From Streptomyces sp. HUAS YS2 (lineage in GTDB: Bacteria > Actinomycetota > Actinomycetes > Streptomycetales > Streptomycetaceae), in the NCBI RefSeq assembly GCF_033343995.1, contig NZ_CP137573.1:930001-994000 (forward strand): 64,000 nucleotides of DNA. Direction: 5' to 3'. Positions 18,047 to 27,451 of this stretch are shown piece by piece. The stretch's first letter is position 1. The number at the start of each line of letters is the position of its first letter. The notes beneath the pieces are model-generated. The model was not told where the DNA came from. It did no database searches and saw nothing but the letters and a program-made list of their open reading frames with translations. The position numbers and the translations under genes are program-made.

Positions 18047-21000
18047 TCACGGCACTTCGAACACCTCCACGACCACCCCCTGCTGCTGGCCGTAGGTGAC
18101 CACGTCGTTCAGCGCCTGCTGCTGGACGCTGCTCATGCCCGGCGGCACGCCGATCTCCAGCCTGCGGTTCTGGACCGCGCTGCCGTCCACGGTCGTCCCG
18201 CGCCAGGTCCGGCCGTTGAAGTTCGCCATGTCACGCACGTACTTCCGTCCGAGGCCGGTGATGCCCGACGCCTTCTGGTACGAGGCCAGCGTCGTGTCGA
18301 TGGACTTGATGCTGGTGGCCGTGCCGGTGGCCGCGTCCCAGCGGTCGATCGTCGGGAAGCTGTTCGGCAGGTTGCCGCCGCGCATGTCCTCGATGGCGAT
18401 GCCGCGCTCGTTGGCCGGCAACTTCCAGACGGAGGTCGCCGAGGCGGCCTCCGCCCCCGCCGCGAGCCTGCGGAGCATCGAGAAGGCGCCGCGGACCAGG
18501 AACGGCAGGTTGGCGACGACCTCGCCGCTCTCGTACATGTCGGAGCCGGTGTCGGCACCGTGCTCCTCGGCGAACTTGTCGTAGTCCTCCTGGATGGTGA
18601 CGCAGTCCTGGAACCAGCAGCCCGGACCGGCCTCGCCGATGAACTCCAGGGTGGAGGCGATCATCCGCCCCATGCCCCACAGGAAGTCGCCGCCGTCACC
18701 GGTCGGGGAGCCCGAACCGGCGGCCAGGCAGGCGTCCTTGACGTGGTAGCCGTACTGGTCGCACTCGCTGGAGCCGCTGCTGCCGGACGACGTCCCGGAC
18801 GAGTCGCCGCCGCCGTAGCAGGTGGCCGCCGGGTAGCAGTGGCCGTCGAGCTCGACGAAGCTGACCGGGTTGCCGCCGGTGAAGGCGTACCGGTTGCCGG
18901 TCATCGGGTCGCTGCCCAGGCGCATGTCGGCGAGGGCGCCGTTGTACATGTCGCGGCTGGTGAAGCGGTTCAGGCCGGGGCTGTAGTCCCGGAAGCCCAT
19001 GTCGTAGGTGCCGGACTGGGCGTCCCAGCGCTTCGCGTTGAAGCGGTAGGGGTTGTACGCCTCCTTGTTCGGGTCGGCGGTGTCGGGCTTGTCGATGCCG
19101 GTGAACTCGGACGTGTCGTCCTTGCCGTACGCGGTGTAGCCGTACGTGGCCCGGGTGGTGCCGTCGTTGCCGGTCAGGGTCTCGACGTCGGTGTGGCTGT
19201 TGTAGCCGTAGTAGCTGTCCTCGGTCGTGCCGTCCGTGTTGTGCTTGATCTGCGAGAGACGCTCGCCCCACGGGCTGTACTGGTACGACTTGGTCAGCCG
19301 GCCGGCCTCCGCCTCACCGAGGATCTCGTTGGACAGGCCGAGGTAGCTGAAGTCGGTGGTCTTGGTGCCCACCGTCTTCGTCGCGGTGCGGTCCAGCGGG
19401 TCGAAGGTGTACTTGGTGACCTCCTGCCCGCCGGTCTCGGTCAGCTTGCTGCTCTCCACGACGTGGTCGAACCCGTCGTAGACGCTGCGCGAGACGATCT
19501 CGCCGCCGCCGGTCACCGACTCCTGGCGGCCGAACGGGTCGTAGTTGTACGTCGCCGTCGTCCCGCCGGAGGTCGCCTTGAGCAGCCGGTTGCGGTCGTA
19601 GGTGAACGTGGTGGACGTGCCCTTGACCGTCTGGCTGATGACGTTGGCGTTGTCGTCGTGGACGTACGTCTCGGTGCCCGCGCCGTTGCCGGTCTTCACC
19701 GAGGACGCCAGCCGGTCGGCCGGGTCGTAGGTGAAGTCGGTGGTGGAGGAGAGGTACGCCGCGTGGTTGTCGGCGTTCATCTTCTTCGCGGTGTCCCGCG
19801 CCTTGTTGCCGTTGGCGTCGTAGGCGTAGGTGTGCTCGGCGACGAGGGTGCCGTCGGCCTTCTTCTCGACGGAGTTCTTGATCTCGCCGTCGAGGAAGTA
19901 GGTGTGGTCGACGGTGTTCCGGTTGGCCTTGGTCTCCCGCAGCTTCTGGCCGCGGTCGGTGTAGGTGTAGCCGGTGACCTTGGGCGAGGCGTCCGCGGCG
20001 TCCTTGCCGACCGACACCGTCTTGACCAGCTCGCGCAGGTCGTAGGTGTACTTGTTGAACTGGTCGGGGTGGGTGACGGTGTCCGGCTGGCCGTTGGCGT
20101 CGTAGACGTAGGACGTGGAGCGCTTCTCCTGGCCGGCCAGCGCCTCGGTGATCTTCTGGACCTGGTTGAGGCCCGTGTAGGTCATCGTGTAGGCGTCGAT
20201 CTTCGTGCCGGACGAGGTGTCGTCGATCGACGTCAGGTTGCCGTTGAGGTCGTAGCCGTAGGTGAAGGTCCGCTTCTCGGTGTCGCTGTCGCCGGAGTTG
20301 TCCCGGACGAGCTTGACGCCGTCGGCGACGACGGCGCCCGCGCTGTTCTGGAACAGCTGGAGCTTGGCCGCGTTGCCCTGCGTGAAGGGGTACGAGCCGA
20401 GGCTGACCCAGGTGCCGGCGGCGGCGTTCTGGTCACGCGTCACATCGGTCTTGGTGCCGTCGGACTTGGTGACCGTGTACTTCGCTGCCGTGGCGGCCCC
20501 GGTGACCTTCGGGTACTTGACGTAGGCGGTGTAGGTGCCGTTCTTGGGGATGTTGAGGGTCCAGGTGAAGGCGTCCGTGCCCGTGCCGGCGGCGTGGACC
20601 TGGTGGTCGTAGCCCTGCTGGCCGGTGAGCGAACCCTTGGTCCAGGTGCCCGTGGCGGAGGTGTTCTGGGTGTCCGAGTTGTCGACCAGCACCACCGCGC
20701 TGCCGACCGGTACACCGTCGTCGGTACGGGTCTTGAGCTTCCCGTCCGGGTAGTAGTCCCAGCCCATGGTGCGGCCGGACGAGCCGCCGGCCGAGGTCAG
20801 CGTCCGCGCGGTCTGCTGGCCCAGGTCGTTGTAGCCGTAGGCGGTGACGATGTCCCACGGGTCCGTGGAGGACTTGACCCAGCCGTTGTCGAAGTAGCTG
20901 TAGCTGGTGTCGTTGCGGACGGTCTGGCCCTCGGAGGGCGGCGCGGAGACCTTGGAGACCCGGCCCACCTCGTCGTAGCTGGTCTCCGTCCAGACCTTCT

Positions 21001-24000
21001 TGTTGTAGCGCGCGTCGGCCGGGTCGTACGGCTGGATCTGCCGGGTGGGCCGGTTCAGCGCGTCGTAGACCGTCTCCGAGGTGAAGTCGTCCGCGGCGGC
21101 GGTGTCGACGCCGCGCGGGGTGATCACCTTGGTGGCGTTGCCCGCCTGGTCGTACTCGAACTTCGAGGTGCGGTACGCGATCGGCGCGACGCCGTCGTGC
21201 GGCACCTTCATCTCGATCGTCTTGGCGCGCGCGTCGTAGGCGATCAGGGAGCGGTTGTTCTCCTGGTCGACCGTGGCGGTGACGAGCGAGTCCTTGTCGT
21301 ACTCGCGCTTCGCGGTCTTGCCGGCCGCGTCGGTGACGGAGACGACCCGGTGGTTCAGGTCGAAGGCCGTCTTCGACGTGTAGTCGTCCGGGTCCGCGGT
21401 CGCGTTCTTCTTCGGGTCGACGACCTTGATGGCGTTGCCGACGTCGTCGTACGCGTACGACACGGTGTCGCCGGCCGCGTTGACCGTGGAGGTCAGCTGG
21501 TAGACGACGTCGTAGTGGTTGGTGGTCCGGTAGTCGTCGGGGTCGGCGCCGGTCGCCGCGCCCTTGGGCTCGGTCGTGGTGAGGAGGTTGCCGACCTTGT
21601 CGTAGGTGTAGAGCGTCCGGCGCTCGGTCTGGGTCGGGGTGTCCTTGGGCGCCGTGGCCTCGGTGACCTGGTCGGACTTGTCGTACACGGCCGTCGAGAC
21701 GGCCCCGTTCGGCGAGGTCGACGTGGTGACGTTGTCGTTGGCGTCGTAGACCGGGGCGGGCGTGGTGATCAGCTCGCCCGCGGCCTGGTCCTTGGGCACG
21801 GTCGATTCCATCGGACGGCCGTACACGTCGTACGTCTGCGTGGTCTTCTTGCCGAGCGCGTCGGTGGACTCGCGGACCTGGCCGCGCACGTCGTAGACGT
21901 ACGAGGCCGTCTTCTGCAGCGCGTCGGTGATCTTCGCCGGGTAGCCGGTCGGACCGAAGTCGCTGTTGACGGTGGCGTTGCCGTTGGCGTCGGTCGCCTT
22001 GGTCAGCAGACCCTCGGCGTTGTACTCGTACTTCGTGGTGTAGTCGTCGGCCGTGGCGGTCTCGACGCCCTTGGGGTCCGTGACCGCGGTCAGGTTGCCG
22101 CGGGTGTCGTAGCCGAACCGCCAGGTGCGGCCCTCCGGCGACTTCTTCTCGAACAGCTCGGCGACGTGGCCGTTCAGTCCGGTCTGGTAGGTGTAGGTGG
22201 CTGCGGCGGTGCCGTTCTTGTTGGCCTCGGCGTCCTTCTGCTCCAGCGGGTAGCCGGTCTTCGGGTCGTAGGACCAGGTGTTGACGGCGCCGTTGGCCTC
22301 TTCGAGGCGCGTGACGTTGTTGTCGGCGTCCCAGCTCATCTTCGTGGTCTGGTTCGCCGCGTTGGTGATCCGGGTGACCCGGCCGTAGCCGTCGGTCAGA
22401 TAGGTGCCGGTGTGGTTCTCGGAGTCGGTGACCTTGGACTCGATCGTCGAACCGGCGCTGCCGTCGGGGTCGGTGTAGACGAACCCGGTGGTGCCGCCGA
22501 GCCGGTCGGTGACCGTCTTGGTCCACCAGTGGAACTTCGGGTCGTCACCGGTCTGCGGGTAGTTGTACGCGAGCTGCGTGGCGTTCCCGCGCGGGTCGGT
22601 GACCTTGACCAGCTTGACGTTCTTGTTGCCCTGCGTGGCGTCGTACTCGAAGCCGAAGACCTTCGGCTGGGACGAGCCGGCACCGTCGGTCAGCTGGGTC
22701 AGCAGACCCTTGTCCGAGTAGGCGAAGGCGACCTTGCGGCCCGAGATGTCGGTCATCGACCTGACGTGGTCGATGATCTTCGGGTTGGAGCTGTCGGCCT
22801 TGGAGTAGTACTCGACGGTGAGCGTCTGCCGGCCGGCCGGGTCGGTGATGTACCGGAGGAACTTGACCGGCTTGTTGTTGGACTTGCGCTCCTCGTACGT
22901 GTACGTCTGCGTGTTGCCGTTCTTGTCCACGACGGACGTGAGGAAGCCGTCGCAGTCGAAGAAGAACTGCGTGCGGTCCGGGCGGGTCAGCGACCAGGCC
23001 TGCGGGTCGCCGTCGCCGGACGGCTTGCAGTCGACGCCGGCCTTCTGCTGGAGCAGGTAGTGCACGCCCGCCGGCGCCTTCCAGACGCTGTTGGCGGCGT
23101 CCCAGCGGAAGACGTGCGCGGTGCCGTCGCCGTCGGGCAGCGTCACCTCGGTCGGGTTCGGGTTGGGGTGGAAGTCCAGCGCCGCGCCGAGCCGGATCGG
23201 ACCGGCGGCCTGCGCCGACCAGCCGTGGCCGAGCACCGTGTCGGAGGTGTCGAGCGAGTTGTACGCGAAGCGCACGAACGTGCCGAGACCGCGACCGGGG
23301 TTGGAGAACGCGTTGTACTGCCAGACGGTGTTGCCGGCCGCCGTGTTGTTCATGACGGAGGAGCCGGCACCGGTGTTCTCGCCCGCGTACGAGTAGAACT
23401 TCTCCAGGCCGAGCTGGTCGGAGGTCGGGTCCTCGACCGCCACGTTCTGCTTCAGGCCGGCGATGCCGTCGGTGGCCGAGAGCCAGGTCGCCGCGGTCTT
23501 GTTCCGCAGGTCCCAGGTGAGCACGTAGTCGGTGCGCTTGTTGCCCTCGTCCGAGTTGATCGGGGTCTTGACCTGCGCCTGGACGGTGACGGTCTCGCCG
23601 GGGGACACGTCGGCGGGCAGCGCGGTCTCGACCTGGTTGCCGCCGGTGGTCCGGTCGGTGCCGTCGGGCAGGGCCCAGGTGTAGCTGAGGACCCGGTCGG
23701 TGGCGCGCCAGACGGAGGTGGTGGTGTTGGTGAGGGTGACCTCGACGTTGTGGGTGTCGCCGGGGATCATCCGGGCCGGGGTCTGCGGCGCGTAGTACGT
23801 CGACTCGGTGGTGGAGTCGATGTAGGTGACGACGATGCGCGGGCGCAGCCGCTGCTCGGTCGCCTCGGACGACAGGAAGATCGTCCGCTCCTGCGGGACG
23901 GACTCGTTCGCCGTCTTGATCAGCACGCCCTGCTGGGACTCGGGCGTGGTGACCCAGCCCTGGGCCAGCGAGGTGACGCTCCATTCGTGGCGCGCCGGGT

Positions 24001-26656
24001 CGTTGCTGAGGGCCGGGACGGTGTCGGCGACCGGGGCCCCGGTGTCACCGCCCGCGGTGGTCCAGGAGGTGGTGGCGTTCGCCTTGGCCCAGGTCGCGGT
24101 GGCCTCGTCGAAGTCCCGGGTGAGCGGGCGCAGTTCGTAGACGGCGCCGGTGGCCTGCTGGCTGGTCTGGGTGCCCCAGAGCCGGACGTCCGCGTCGAGG
24201 ACGCGGGCGGTGGCGGGGATGCCGAGGGCCGGGAACTTCAGCAGGGTGCGGGTCTTGCCGTACGTCGGCGAGTTGTTGCCGACGGTGACCCAGTTCTGCG
24301 GGGCGCCGTCCTGGATGGTGTCGTGCGCCAGGGTCGACTCGGTCGAGGACAGCGTGGTGTCCTGCGCGGCCTCGACGACCTTGGTGGTGCGGCCGGCCTT
24401 CGGCAGGCGGACCAGCTGCGTGGGTGCCGGGACGACCTGTCCGTCCTTCGTCTTGACCGCGACCATGTAGTAGTAGGCGCGGCCGAAGGGGTCGGCGTCG
24501 TCGGCGGGGGTCGGCGTCGCCGAGGTGTCCGTGTACGCGGTGGTGCCGGCGGAGACCGGGGCGACCAGCGTGGAGGCGGACGGGGTGAACGTCTGGTAGA
24601 CGCTGCGGTGGACCTGGTACTCGGCCAGGTCGTCGCCGATGGCCGTCGACGGGTCGGTGTAGCCGGACCAAGTCAGTTCGGCGCCGGTGTCGTGGATGAC
24701 CGTGGGCGCGTCCAGCGTCACGCTGGGCCGGCCGTAGGTCAGCACCAGCTTGGGGTAGTTGACGGTCTCGCCGCCGTAGCCGAACTCGGAGGCCTCGTAG
24801 CGCGGGCCGCCCTTGGGGGCGCCGGCGGTCTCGTCGACGGCCTTGACGACGAAGCCGTTGTTCGTCTGGGTGCCGTCGATCCAGGACTGGACGGTGTCCT
24901 TGACCGAGAACGAGTGCCACTTGTTGTACGTGTTCGCCGGCATGGAGACGGTACCGGGCTTGGTGAACCGTACGGCGTCGGCGATCACCGCGGTGGTCGC
25001 GGAGGCCGGGCCGTCGCCGAGGACGACCTTGCCGGCCGTGCCCGCCTTGAACGGGTGCGCGCCGAGCGGCTTCCACACGCCGCCGGTGCCGGTCTTCTGG
25101 TCGACGGTGTACGGCTTGCTGCCGCCGTCGTACGTGATCGTGTACGGCACGGCGGTGGAGCGGTCGTCGGCGGGGATCACATGAGCGTCGACCTGGTAGG
25201 TGCCGTCCTCAGGCAGCTTGGGCTGCCAGGTGTACGTGTCACCCGCCGTCGTGTCCTTGTTGTACAGGTAGTCGCGGTTGATCGCGTACTGCGTGAAGGC
25301 CGTGTTGGACGAGGACGGCCAGGCGCCCTGGGCGGCGGTGGTTCCCGCGTCGCCGTCGTCGGCCAAAGTGGTCGAGCCGGCGAGTTCGCCGACGAGGCCG
25401 TTCGCGTTGCTCCAGTTCGCCTGGCCTGCGGTCCACGCGGAGGTGGCCCGGTAGGCGCCCAGGGTCACGGGCGCGCCGGAGGACACGCCGGTGTGGGTCT
25501 GGTCGTAGTACATCTGGAGGCGCGCGTCCTCCAGCTTGGTCCCGGCGGGGACGCCGGAGAGCCCGAACCGGACCAGGGCGCGCGCGGCGTTGCCCGCCGA
25601 GTCGAGACCGGCGGAGAGCCGCCAGGTGTCGTTGAAGTTGGTGCCGGCGGCCGAGGACAGGATCATCGTGTCCTGCGACTCGGACGGCGTCGGCGCGATC
25701 GTGAGGGTCGGGTCGACGGTGACCGGGTACTGCCGCTCGGGCGCGGCGAGCCACTTCGCGTCGGGGGTGACGGTGAGCTTCCAGCCCTTGCCGTCCCGGG
25801 TCAGCGTCTGGGCGACCTTGTCGCTGGAGGCGTGGCCGTACGGGGAGCCGGCGTCCTTGCGGGCGTCGGTCATGAAGGCCGGCGGGATGACGAGGACGGG
25901 GTGCCTGGCCTCCCCGTAGAACTCGACGGAGCCGTCCTTGCGGGCCTTCGGTGTGAGTCCGCCGGCGTCCAGGGTGAAGGTGAAGCTCACCGGGCCGGCG
26001 GGCTTCCGGGCGAGAACGATGTTCTCCTTCACCCGACCGGGACCGACCTGGTAGGTGAGGTCCGTGCCGCCGGGCAGGGCGTCCGGGTACGCGACCGTGC
26101 TGCCCTTGGCGCCCGGCTTCAGCTTCCCGCCCGCGCCGACGAGGCCGAGGGTGACGGCGTGGCCGTCCTCGGTCTCGAAGCGGAGCATGCGCTTCGGATC
26201 GGAGCCGAACCAGCTGCGCCCGGTGTTGGTGGTGTTGGCGAAGTCGAAGCCCGCGCGGTCCGTCGGCGTCACCGCGGGATCGAGGGTCTTCCACGTCTTG
26301 CCGTCGCGGTACGAGGTGGGGACGACCGACACCTCGGCCTGGACGCGCCCGTCGGAGAGCAGCCACGAGCGGGAGTTCGGGGTGCGCCGCGCGGTGAGCT
26401 CGGCGACCCGGACGGCCTTGGCGGCGGGCCGGCCCTTGGGCAGCCGCTCATTGCGGACGACACCCTCGGCGGGCAGAACCGGCGGGTCGCCCTTGCGGCC
26501 GGACGTCTCCCAGTCGCGGAGTTCGTCCCGCCATTTCTGCTCGTCGAATTTCTGCGGCTTCGAATCCGCGACGGCCGGAGACACTGGCTGTATCAGTGTC
26601 CCGGCCATCGCGGCGGCGACGGCTGCCGTCAGCAGCCGTCTCGATGGTGCGTTCAC
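18047..26656 (-). CDS. Secreted RHS/YD-repeat protein with C-terminal CdiA-type nuclease toxin
   Basis: Giant secreted polymorphic toxin, 2869 residues. A signal peptide (about 1-30, SPAVA|DS) is followed by an N-terminal region, a DNRLRE beta-domain (about 320-640) interrupted by a golvesin-like domain (about 475-570), a fibronectin-like segment, and a second DNRLRE domain (about 750-950). YD/RHS repeats run from about 1250 to 2600, interrupted by another golvesin-like insert near 1978-2123. The RHS core YRFNAKRWDAQSGTYDMGFR lies near 2535. The last 120 residues (ERGIAIEDMRGGN, TIDRWD, SIKSID) match the CdiA C-terminal tRNase/PD-(D/E)XK-like domain. GTG 26656 follows GGAGGG by 9 bases. Role in intercellular competition is inferred. 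Confidence 0.88.
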   Translation of the reverse strand: MNAPSRRLLTAAVAAAMAGTLIQPVSPAVADSKPQKFDEQKWRDELRDWETSGRKGDPPVLPAEGVVRNERLPKGRPAAKAVRVAELTARRTPNSRSWLLSDGRVQAEVSVVPTSYRDGKTWKTLDPAVTPTDRAGFDFANTTNTGRSWFGSDPKRMLRFETEDGHAVTLGLVGAGGKLKPGAKGSTVAYPDALPGGTDLTYQVGPGRVKENIVLARKPAGPVSFTFTLDAGGLTPKARKDGSVEFYGEARHPVLVIPPAFMTDARKDAGSPYGHASSDKVAQTLTRDGKGWKLTVTPDAKWLAAPERQYPVTVDPTLTIAPTPSESQDTMILSSAAGTNFNDTWRLSAGLDSAGNAARALVRFGLSGVPAGTKLEDARLQMYYDQTHTGVSSGAPVTLGAYRATSAWTAGQANWSNANGLVGELAGSTTLADDGDAGTTAAQGAWPSSSNTAFTQYAINRDYLYNKDTTAGDTYTWQPKLPEDGTYQVDAHVIPADDRSTAVPYTITYDGGSKPYTVDQKTGTGGVWKPLGAHPFKAGTAGKVVLGDGPASATTAVIADAVRFTKPGTVSMPANTYNKWHSFSVKDTVQSWIDGTQTNNGFVVKAVDETAGAPKGGPRYEASEFGYGGETVNYPKLVLTYGRPSVTLDAPTVIHDTGAELTWSGYTDPSTAIGDDLAEYQVHRSVYQTFTPSASTLVAPVSAGTTAYTDTSATPTPADDADPFGRAYYYMVAVKTKDGQVVPAPTQLVRLPKAGRTTKVVEAAQDTTLSSTESTLAHDTIQDGAPQNWVTVGNNSPTYGKTRTLLKFPALGIPATARVLDADVRLWGTQTSQQATGAVYELRPLTRDFDEATATWAKANATTSWTTAGGDTGAPVADTVPALSNDPARHEWSVTSLAQGWVTTPESQQGVLIKTANESVPQERTIFLSSEATEQRLRPRIVVTYIDSTTESTYYAPQTPARMIPGDTHNVEVTLTNTTTSVWRATDRVLSYTWALPDGTDRTTGGNQVETALPADVSPGETVTVQAQVKTPINSDEGNKRTDYVLTWDLRNKTAATWLSATDGIAGLKQNVAVEDPTSDQLGLEKFYSYAGENTGAGSSVMNNTAAGNTVWQYNAFSNPGRGLGTFVRFAYNSLDTSDTVLGHGWSAQAAGPIRLGAALDFHPNPNPTEVTLPDGDGTAHVFRWDAANSVWKAPAGVHYLLQQKAGVDCKPSGDGDPQAWSLTRPDRTQFFFDCDGFLTSVVDKNGNTQTYTYEERKSNNKPVKFLRYITDPAGRQTLTVEYYSKADSSNPKIIDHVRSMTDISGRKVAFAYSDKGLLTQLTDGAGSSQPKVFGFEYDATQGNKNVKLVKVTDPRGNATQLAYNYPQTGDDPKFHWWTKTVTDRLGGTTGFVYTDPDGSAGSTIESKVTDSENHTGTYLTDGYGRVTRITNAANQTTKMSWDADNNVTRLEEANGAVNTWSYDPKTGYPLEQKDAEANKNGTAAATYTYQTGLNGHVAELFEKKSPEGRTWRFGYDTRGNLTAVTDPKGVETATADDYTTKYEYNAEGLLTKATDANGNATVNSDFGPTGYPAKITDALQKTASYVYDVRGQVRESTDALGKKTTQTYDVYGRPMESTVPKDQAAGELITTPAPVYDANDNVTTSTSPNGAVSTAVYDKSDQVTEATAPKDTPTQTERRTLYTYDKVGNLLTTTEPKGAATGADPDDYRTTNHYDVVYQLTSTVNAAGDTVSYAYDDVGNAIKVVDPKKNATADPDDYTSKTAFDLNHRVVSVTDAAGKTAKREYDKDSLVTATVDQENNRSLIAYDARAKTIEMKVPHDGVAPIAYRTSKFEYDQAGNATKVITPRGVDTAAADDFTSETVYDALNRPTRQIQPYDPADARYNKKVWTETSYDEVGRVSKVSAPPSEGQTVRNDTSYSYFDNGWVKSSTDPWDIVTAYGYNDLGQQTARTLTSAGGSSGRTMGWDYYPDGKLKTRTDDGVPVGSAVVLVDNSDTQNTSATGTWTKGSLTGQQGYDHQVHAAGTGTDAFTWTLNIPKNGTYTAYVKYPKVTGAATAAKYTVTKSDGTKTDVTRDQNAAAGTWVSLGSYPFTQGNAAKLQLFQNSAGAVVADGVKLVRDNSGDSDTEKRTFTYGYDLNGNLTSIDDTSSGTKIDAYTMTYTGLNQVQKITEALAGQEKRSTSYVYDANGQPDTVTHPDQFNKYTYDLRELVKTVSVGKDAADASPKVTGYTYTDRGQKLRETKANRNTVDHTYFLDGEIKNSVEKKADGTLVAEHTYAYDANGNKARDTAKKMNADNHAAYLSSTTDFTYDPADRLASSVKTGNGAGTETYVHDDNANVISQTVKGTSTTFTYDRNRLLKATSGGTTATYNYDPFGRQESVTGGGEIVSRSVYDGFDHVVESSKLTETGGQEVTKYTFDPLDRTATKTVGTKTTDFSYLGLSNEILGEAEAGRLTKSYQYSPWGERLSQIKHNTDGTTEDSYYGYNSHTDVETLTGNDGTTRATYGYTAYGKDDTSEFTGIDKPDTADPNKEAYNPYRFNAKRWDAQSGTYDMGFRDYSPGLNRFTSRDMYNGALADMRLGSDPMTGNRYAFTGGNPVSFVELDGHCYPAATCYGGGDSSGTSSGSSGSSECDQYGYHVKDACLAAGSGSPTGDGGDFLWGMGRMIASTLEFIGEAGPGCWFQDCVTIQEDYDKFAEEHGADTGSDMYESGEVVANLPFLVRGAFSMLRRLAAGAEAASATSVWKLPANERGIAIEDMRGGNLPNSFPTIDRWDAATGTATSIKSIDTTLASYQKASGITGLGRKYVRDMANFNGRTWRGTTVDGSAVQNRRLEIGVPPGMSSVQQQALNDVVTYGQQQGVVVEVFEVP

Positions 26657-26716
26657 GTGGTATTTCCCTCCGGATCACCGAAATCGGTCGTTGGGGCGCC
26701 GATTTCAGGAAGGGGG

Positions 26717-26745
26717 TTCTAACCATCGCGATGACGCTGCGTCAA
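26717..26745 (-). promoter_or_regulatory. Predicted promoter of the RHS gene
   Basis: On the minus strand a -35-like TTGACG (26740-26745) is 17 bases from a -10-like TTAGAA (26717-26722). This would give a leader of about 55 bases before the GTG of the RHS gene. A 10-base palindrome TTGACGTCAA at 26767-26776 lies just upstream and could be an operator. Confidence 0.4.
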
Positions 26746-26785
26746 GCGGGACGACAACTCGGGCAGTTGACGTCAATCGGGAAGA

Positions 26786-27211
26786 TCAGTTGCACGGCGG
26801 AACGTAGGTGCTCTTGTTCACGATGGTGGTGCCGGCGGAGTTCTTCATCGTGGAGACGGCCCACAGACAGACGTCGGCCGGGCGGCGGACGGGACCGGCG
26901 TAGTAGAGGAAGGTGCCCGAGTCGCTGACGCAGCCCGAGTTGTAGCTGTCGCAGAGCTTGATGGACATGTACTTGGACTGGCCGTAGTAGATGCCCTGCG
27001 CGACGAGGTTGACGCAGGTGTTCGCGCCCTCGTCGTAGTAGTAGGTCTTGGCGGCCAGCCGGCCGGCCGAGTCGTACCAGTCGTTCCAGGCCTCCACCGT
27101 GCCGCTGCAGCCGTTGGCGGCGGCGGCCGGCTGCGCGGGCAGCGTGACGAGGGAACCCGCCGCCAGGGCGAGCACGGCGAAGAACTGAATCAGACGACCG
27201 CGGACCGTCAT
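26786..27211 (-). CDS. Small secreted six-cysteine protein
   Basis: Secreted protein of 141 residues. The signal peptide (about residues 1-31) has a basic start, a hydrophobic core FFAVLALAAGSLVTL and an AAAA cleavage region. The mature part is rich in Tyr, Asn and Ser and has six cysteines, enough for three disulfides. It includes WYDSAGRLAAKTYYYDE, which resembles one YD repeat. ATG 27211 is preceded by GGGGAG at 7 bases. It lies 129 bp upstream of the RHS gene on the same strand, so they could be co-expressed, although the RHS gene seems to have its own promoter. Function unknown. Confidence 0.7.
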   Translation of the reverse strand: MTVRGRLIQFFAVLALAAGSLVTLPAQPAAAANGCSGTVEAWNDWYDSAGRLAAKTYYYDEGANTCVNLVAQGIYYGQSKYMSIKLCDSYNSGCVSDSGTFLYYAGPVRRPADVCLWAVSTMKNSAGTTIVNKSTYVPPCN

Positions 27212-27451
27212 GTGTGAACTCCCCTTTGTCGGGCGCCCATTGCGCCACTTCATCGATCTCGGGGCGGATTGTTAGTCGGCATTTCGATGCGCCGTCAACT
27301 CCCTGGACATTCCGGACAGTTATGGGGACGGTGGCGGAATGGCCGGTTTTCTCCTTCCTCTTGCCATGACTCGATCAGCTGGTGTAGAACCGGGCGGATT
27401 TGATACCGCCGCATTCGCGCCCGGGGAATGCATGCCGAAGGAAGCCTCACC

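Noticed and set aside
18801..19000. RHS repeats considered as possible DNA repeat arrays or CRISPR
   Set aside because: The repeats are at protein level (YD repeats) with diverged nucleotides and no constant spacer pattern.
18560..26722. A 2720-residue open frame on the plus strand opposite the RHS gene
   Set aside because: Its sequence is Val/Arg/Gly/Ala-rich without any domain or ribosome site, and it follows the codon-position GC pattern of the RHS gene on the other strand, so it is a shadow.
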